In this document: positions 31,852 through 34,169 of the stretch, piece by piece
Position numbering within the stretch: position 1 is the first letter of the stretch
How the letters are laid out: each line of letters starts with the position of its first letter
From: CAYVUB01 sp964454675
GTDB lineage: Bacteria; Bacteroidota; Bacteroidia; Flavobacteriales; Flavobacteriaceae
Assembly: GCA_964454675.1 (NCBI GenBank)
Contig: CAYVUB010000027.1
Coordinates: 1 to 34,169, forward strand
Reading direction: 5' to 3'
Length of the DNA stretch: 34,169 nt
The notes under the pieces: generated by a model
What the model was told of the DNA's origin: nothing
The model's database searches: none
The model's input: the letters and a program-made list of their open reading frames with translations, nothing else
Position numbers and translations under genes: made by a program

Positions 31852-32205
31852 ATGGCAATTATAATAACAGACGAATGTATTAACTGCGGTGCTTGCGAAC
31901 CTGAGTGTCCAAATACTGCTATTTATGAAGGTGCAGATGACTGGCGTTATAAAGACGGTACAGGCTTGAGAGGACGGCTGGTATTACCTAACGGAAACGA
32001 AGTAGATGCCGATGAAGCCCAGCAACCTATAAGCGATGATATTTATTACATTGTACCGGACAAATGTACCGAATGTAAAGGCTTTCATGAAGAACCGCAA
32101 TGTGCTGCGGTTTGTCCTGTAGATTGTTGTGTCCCGGATGATAATCACGTAGAAACAGAAGAAGTTTTATTAGGAAAACAACGTTTTATGCATCCTGAAG
32201 ATTGA
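31852..32205 (+). CDS. Ferredoxin, two [4Fe-4S] clusters
   Basis: 117 residues. The first cluster motif is CINCGACEPECP (Cys9, 12, 15, 19). The second is CTECKGFHEEPQCAAVCP, with the expanded CxxC-x8-C spacing of Allochromatium/Azotobacter-type (YfhL-like) ferredoxins, followed by VDCC. An insertion of about 45 residues lies between the clusters. It is a small soluble low-potential electron carrier; the partner is unknown. I use the ATG at 31852 because the family starts MAIIITDECINCG. It is transcribed from a promoter that faces that of the acyl-CoA reductase gene and ends in a hairpin at 32292. Confidence 0.93.
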   Translation: MAIIITDECINCGACEPECPNTAIYEGADDWRYKDGTGLRGRLVLPNGNEVDADEAQQPISDDIYYIVPDKCTECKGFHEEPQCAAVCPVDCCVPDDNHVETEEVLLGKQRFMHPED

Positions 32206-32291
32206 TGAAATTTGAGATTTACGATTTAGGATTTTGAAATTTGAATTTTCCCTAACTTAACTGACTAAACCAATAACTATTAACAACAAAT

Positions 32292-32320
32292 AAATCTCAA
32301 ACGTATGTTTGGGATTTTTT
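32292..32320 (+). terminator. Terminator of the ferredoxin gene
   Basis: AAATCTCAAAC (32292-32302) pairs with GTTTGGGATTT (32307-32317), one G-T wobble, loop GTAT, followed by T. Confidence 0.8.
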
Positions 32321-32344
32321 GTTTAAATAATATTGATAAATGCG

Positions 32345-32352
32345 TACATTTG
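32345..32352 (+). promoter_or_regulatory. -7 element TACATTTG of ychF
   Basis: Matches TAnnTTTG, 75 bases before the ychF ATG at 32428. A TTTG at 32318-32321 is 23 bases upstream, slightly far for a -33 element and inside the preceding terminator. Confidence 0.6.
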
Positions 32353-32427
32353 CACTCGAAAAAAAATAACTAATCTTTAATCAACCCAATAGTTCCTTTT
32401 CCTTTGGAAAGGGTTAGGGATAGGAAT

Positions 32428-33522
32428 ATGAAAGCCGGAATTGTAGGATTACCAAACGTAGGAAAATCAACCTTATTTAACTGTTTATCAAACGCTAAAG
32501 CGCAAAGTGCCAACTTTCCGTTTTGTACTATTGAACCAAATATCGGGATTGTCAATGTGCCGGATCCAAGACTTGAACGTCTTGAAGCACTTGTAAAACC
32601 CGTAAGAGTGCAACCTGCAACGGTTGAAATTGTGGATATTGCGGGTTTGGTCAAAGGCGCAAGTAAAGGCGAAGGTTTGGGAAATCAGTTTTTGGCAAAC
32701 ATACGTGAAACCGATGCGATACTGCATGTGCTTCGTTGTTTTGATAATGACAATATTGTACATGTTGACGGCAGCGTAAATCCGGTGCGCGACAAAGAAA
32801 TCATTGATATTGAGTTGCAATTAAAAGATTTGGAAACGGTCGATAAAAAACTCGAAAAAGTAAAACGAGCTGCCAAAACCGGTAATAAAGACGCTCAAAA
32901 AGAAGAAGCGGTTTTATTAAAAATAAAAGAAGCGCTCGAAGCCGGAATTTCTGTACGTGCGTTGGAATTTACAGAAGACGAATATGATGAGTTTGTAAAA
33001 CCATCACATTTTATTACAGACAAACCCGTGATGTATGTGTGTAATGTGGACGAAGCATCGGCAGTATCGGGAAATAAATACGTAGAACAGGTTAAAGAAG
33101 CCGTAAAAAACGAAAATGCCGAAGTGCTTTTTCTTGCGGTTGCCACCGAAGCCGATATTAACGAGCTTGACGATTATGAAGAACGCCAAATGTTTTTACA
33201 AGATATGGGACTTGATGAACCCGGTTCGTCAAAGTTGATTCGTTCTGCATACAAATTATTAAAACAGCAAACCTATTTTACCGCCGGTGTCAAAGAAGTA
33301 AGAGCCTGGACGATAGATGTTGGAGCAACAGCACCACAAGCGGCAGGCGTTATCCATACCGATTTTGAAAAAGGATTCATTAGGGCAGAAGTTATTGCTT
33401 ATGAGGACTTTGCCTCTTATGGAAGCGAAGCCAAGGTAAAGGAAGCCGGAAAAATGCGTGTTGAAGGCAAAAATTACATCGTAAAAGATGGCGATGTGAT
33501 GCACTTCTTGTTTAACGTATAA
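32428..33522 (+). CDS. ychF: Redox-regulated P-loop ATPase/GTPase YchF
   Basis: 364 residues, the usual length. YchF/Ola1 is an Obg-family P-loop protein that prefers ATP and associates with ribosomes. It has G1 GLPNVGKST (7-15), the switch region NFPFCTIEPNIGIV, G3 DIAGLVKGASKGEGLGNQFL, a coiled-coil insertion (about 130-175), the nucleotide-base motif region VMYVCNVDE, and a C-terminal TGS-like domain (TIDVGATAPQAAGVIHTDFE .. FIRAEVIAYEDF) ending DGDVMHFLFNV. I begin at the ATG at 32428, where the family starts MKAGIVGLPNVGKST. It has its own promoter and a terminator at 33565. Confidence 0.96.
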   Translation: MKAGIVGLPNVGKSTLFNCLSNAKAQSANFPFCTIEPNIGIVNVPDPRLERLEALVKPVRVQPATVEIVDIAGLVKGASKGEGLGNQFLANIRETDAILHVLRCFDNDNIVHVDGSVNPVRDKEIIDIELQLKDLETVDKKLEKVKRAAKTGNKDAQKEEAVLLKIKEALEAGISVRALEFTEDEYDEFVKPSHFITDKPVMYVCNVDEASAVSGNKYVEQVKEAVKNENAEVLFLAVATEADINELDDYEERQMFLQDMGLDEPGSSKLIRSAYKLLKQQTYFTAGVKEVRAWTIDVGATAPQAAGVIHTDFEKGFIRAEVIAYEDFASYGSEAKVKEAGKMRVEGKNYIVKDGDVMHFLFNV

Positions 33523-33523
33523 A

Positions 33524-33543
33524 ATTCCTGCGAAGGCAGGAAT
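33524..33543. repeat. GAAG-loop hairpin repeat, copy 2
   Basis: ATTCCTGC-GAAG-GCAGGAAT, a perfect 8-bp stem with the same loop as the hairpin at 29431-29450, starting one base after the ychF stop. Confidence 0.75.
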
Positions 33544-33564
33544 CTCAACTTTTAAAAAATCAAA

Positions 33565-33596
33565 CATCAAATTTCAAATTTTGATGATTTTTTTGG
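33565..33596 (+). terminator. Probable terminator after ychF
   Basis: CATCAAA (33565-33571) pairs with TTTGATG (33580-33586), with further A/T pairing inside, followed by ATTTTTTTGG. It is AT-rich and so moderately strong. Confidence 0.6.
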
Positions 33597-33620
33597 TCAT
33601 TGTTAGCTATTAATTGTAAA

Positions 33621-34073
33621 ATGCCAACAATCGAAATTAAGACTTACATATATGCAGGTATTCAAACCTGTTTTGATTTGGCTCGCAATATCGATTTTCA
33701 TCAACAATCACTTATACATTCTAAAGAAAAAGCAGTAGCTGGCAAAACCTCAGGTTTGATTGAACTGGGTGAATCTGTCACTTGGCAAGCTACCCATTTA
33801 GGCATCAAACAAAAGCTAACCTCAAAAATTACCCAATTTAACGCACCGCATTATTTTGTAGATGAAATGGTGTCTGGCGCCTTCAAATCCTTCAAACACG
33901 AGCATATTTTTGAAGCAAAAGACAATACCACGTTGATGACTGATAAATTTCACTTTGAATCACCTTTTGGAATACTTGGTAAATTTGTAAATACATTGTT
34001 TTTAAACCGATACATGACACAATTACTTCAAGCGCGAAATCAACTTCTCAAAGAAAAAGCAGAAAGTCTATAA
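33621..34073 (+). CDS. SRPBCC-fold (START/Bet v1-like) protein
   Basis: 150 residues from the ATG at 33621; the TTG frame at 33600 adds an unlikely start. It has the SRPBCC layout: a first strand MPTIEIKTYIYAGIQTCFDL followed by the helix ARNIDFHQQSL, a beta-sheet with GLIELGESVTWQATHLGIKQ, MVSGAFKSFKHEHIFEAKDN and DKFHFESPFGILGKFVNTLF, and a long C-terminal helix. These form a hydrophobic-ligand cavity; several close relatives are annotated as cell-division inhibitor or cyclase/dehydrase-like without proof. No ligand can be assigned. The remaining 96 bases to the edge hold nothing recognisable. Confidence 0.85.
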   Translation: MPTIEIKTYIYAGIQTCFDLARNIDFHQQSLIHSKEKAVAGKTSGLIELGESVTWQATHLGIKQKLTSKITQFNAPHYFVDEMVSGAFKSFKHEHIFEAKDNTTLMTDKFHFESPFGILGKFVNTLFLNRYMTQLLQARNQLLKEKAESL

Positions 34074-34169
34074 TTAATTCACTACTACCGACAAAAGACT
34101 ACCAACTAAAAAATATCCGATTAAAAACAACCCGATTTTCACTACTCAATACGGCATATTAAAACAATT

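Overview
The window is AT-rich chromosomal DNA from a Bacteroidota bacterium, most likely of the class Flavobacteriia. The evidence is the Bacteroidetes-type promoter element TAnnTTTG before many genes, A-rich leaders without Shine-Dalgarno sites, signal peptides ending in FAQ or SQ, and families typical of this group: TIGR02757/DUF2400, BatA-type vWA protein, DUF6146, DUF6787, a SusC-style TonB receptor with an N-terminal CarboxypepD-like domain, and the serA-serC / acyl-CoA reductase / ferredoxin neighbourhood. No rRNA, tRNA, CRISPR array, transposase or integrase was seen, and no gene-free stretch exceeds about 300 bases.

Layout. 1-1200: start of a gene leaving the left edge behind a palindromic operator, a small hypothetical protein, and a lipoprotein carrying what looks like only the C-terminal cupin of a mannose-6-phosphate isomerase. 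1200-4500: a conserved 483-residue protein of unknown function, divergent from an MBL-fold hydrolase (TTG start) followed by two small membrane proteins. 4515-8675 (minus): an operon of BatA/vWA protein, a dihydroorotase-like protein without its metal ligands, a Tic20/DUF4870 membrane protein and a carboxylesterase. 8861-13219: an M61 lipoprotein peptidase, an S10 carboxypeptidase-like protein and a TIGR02757 protein, with an interspersed palindromic repeat between the last two.

13220-22853 is the accessory part. Every gene there is on the plus strand while both flanking genes are minus. It starts with a NarL-type response regulator and its histidine kinase, followed by an outer-membrane beta-barrel protein and two secreted proteins of no known family. 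A 20-base motif occurs once before the regulator and once before the barrel gene, and a perfect 16-base inverted repeat ends seven bases before the barrel gene start. Then come a decayed signal-peptide gene, a small cytosolic gene, a RhuM-family gene lying between two near-identical 36-base direct repeats (one a truncated copy of the next gene's start), and four small genes including a pair of secreted paralogues. I regard this as a two-component-controlled cell-envelope locus of unknown function, later modified by the RhuM insertion.

22854-34169 is mostly core: a LolD-type ATPase, a small membrane protein, a probable zinc/transition-metal TonB receptor with a long His/Asp tract and two small partner genes, DUF6146 and DUF937 proteins, serA, serC, a LuxC-like acyl-CoA reductase sharing face-to-face promoters with a ferredoxin gene, the GTPase ychF and an SRPBCC-fold protein.
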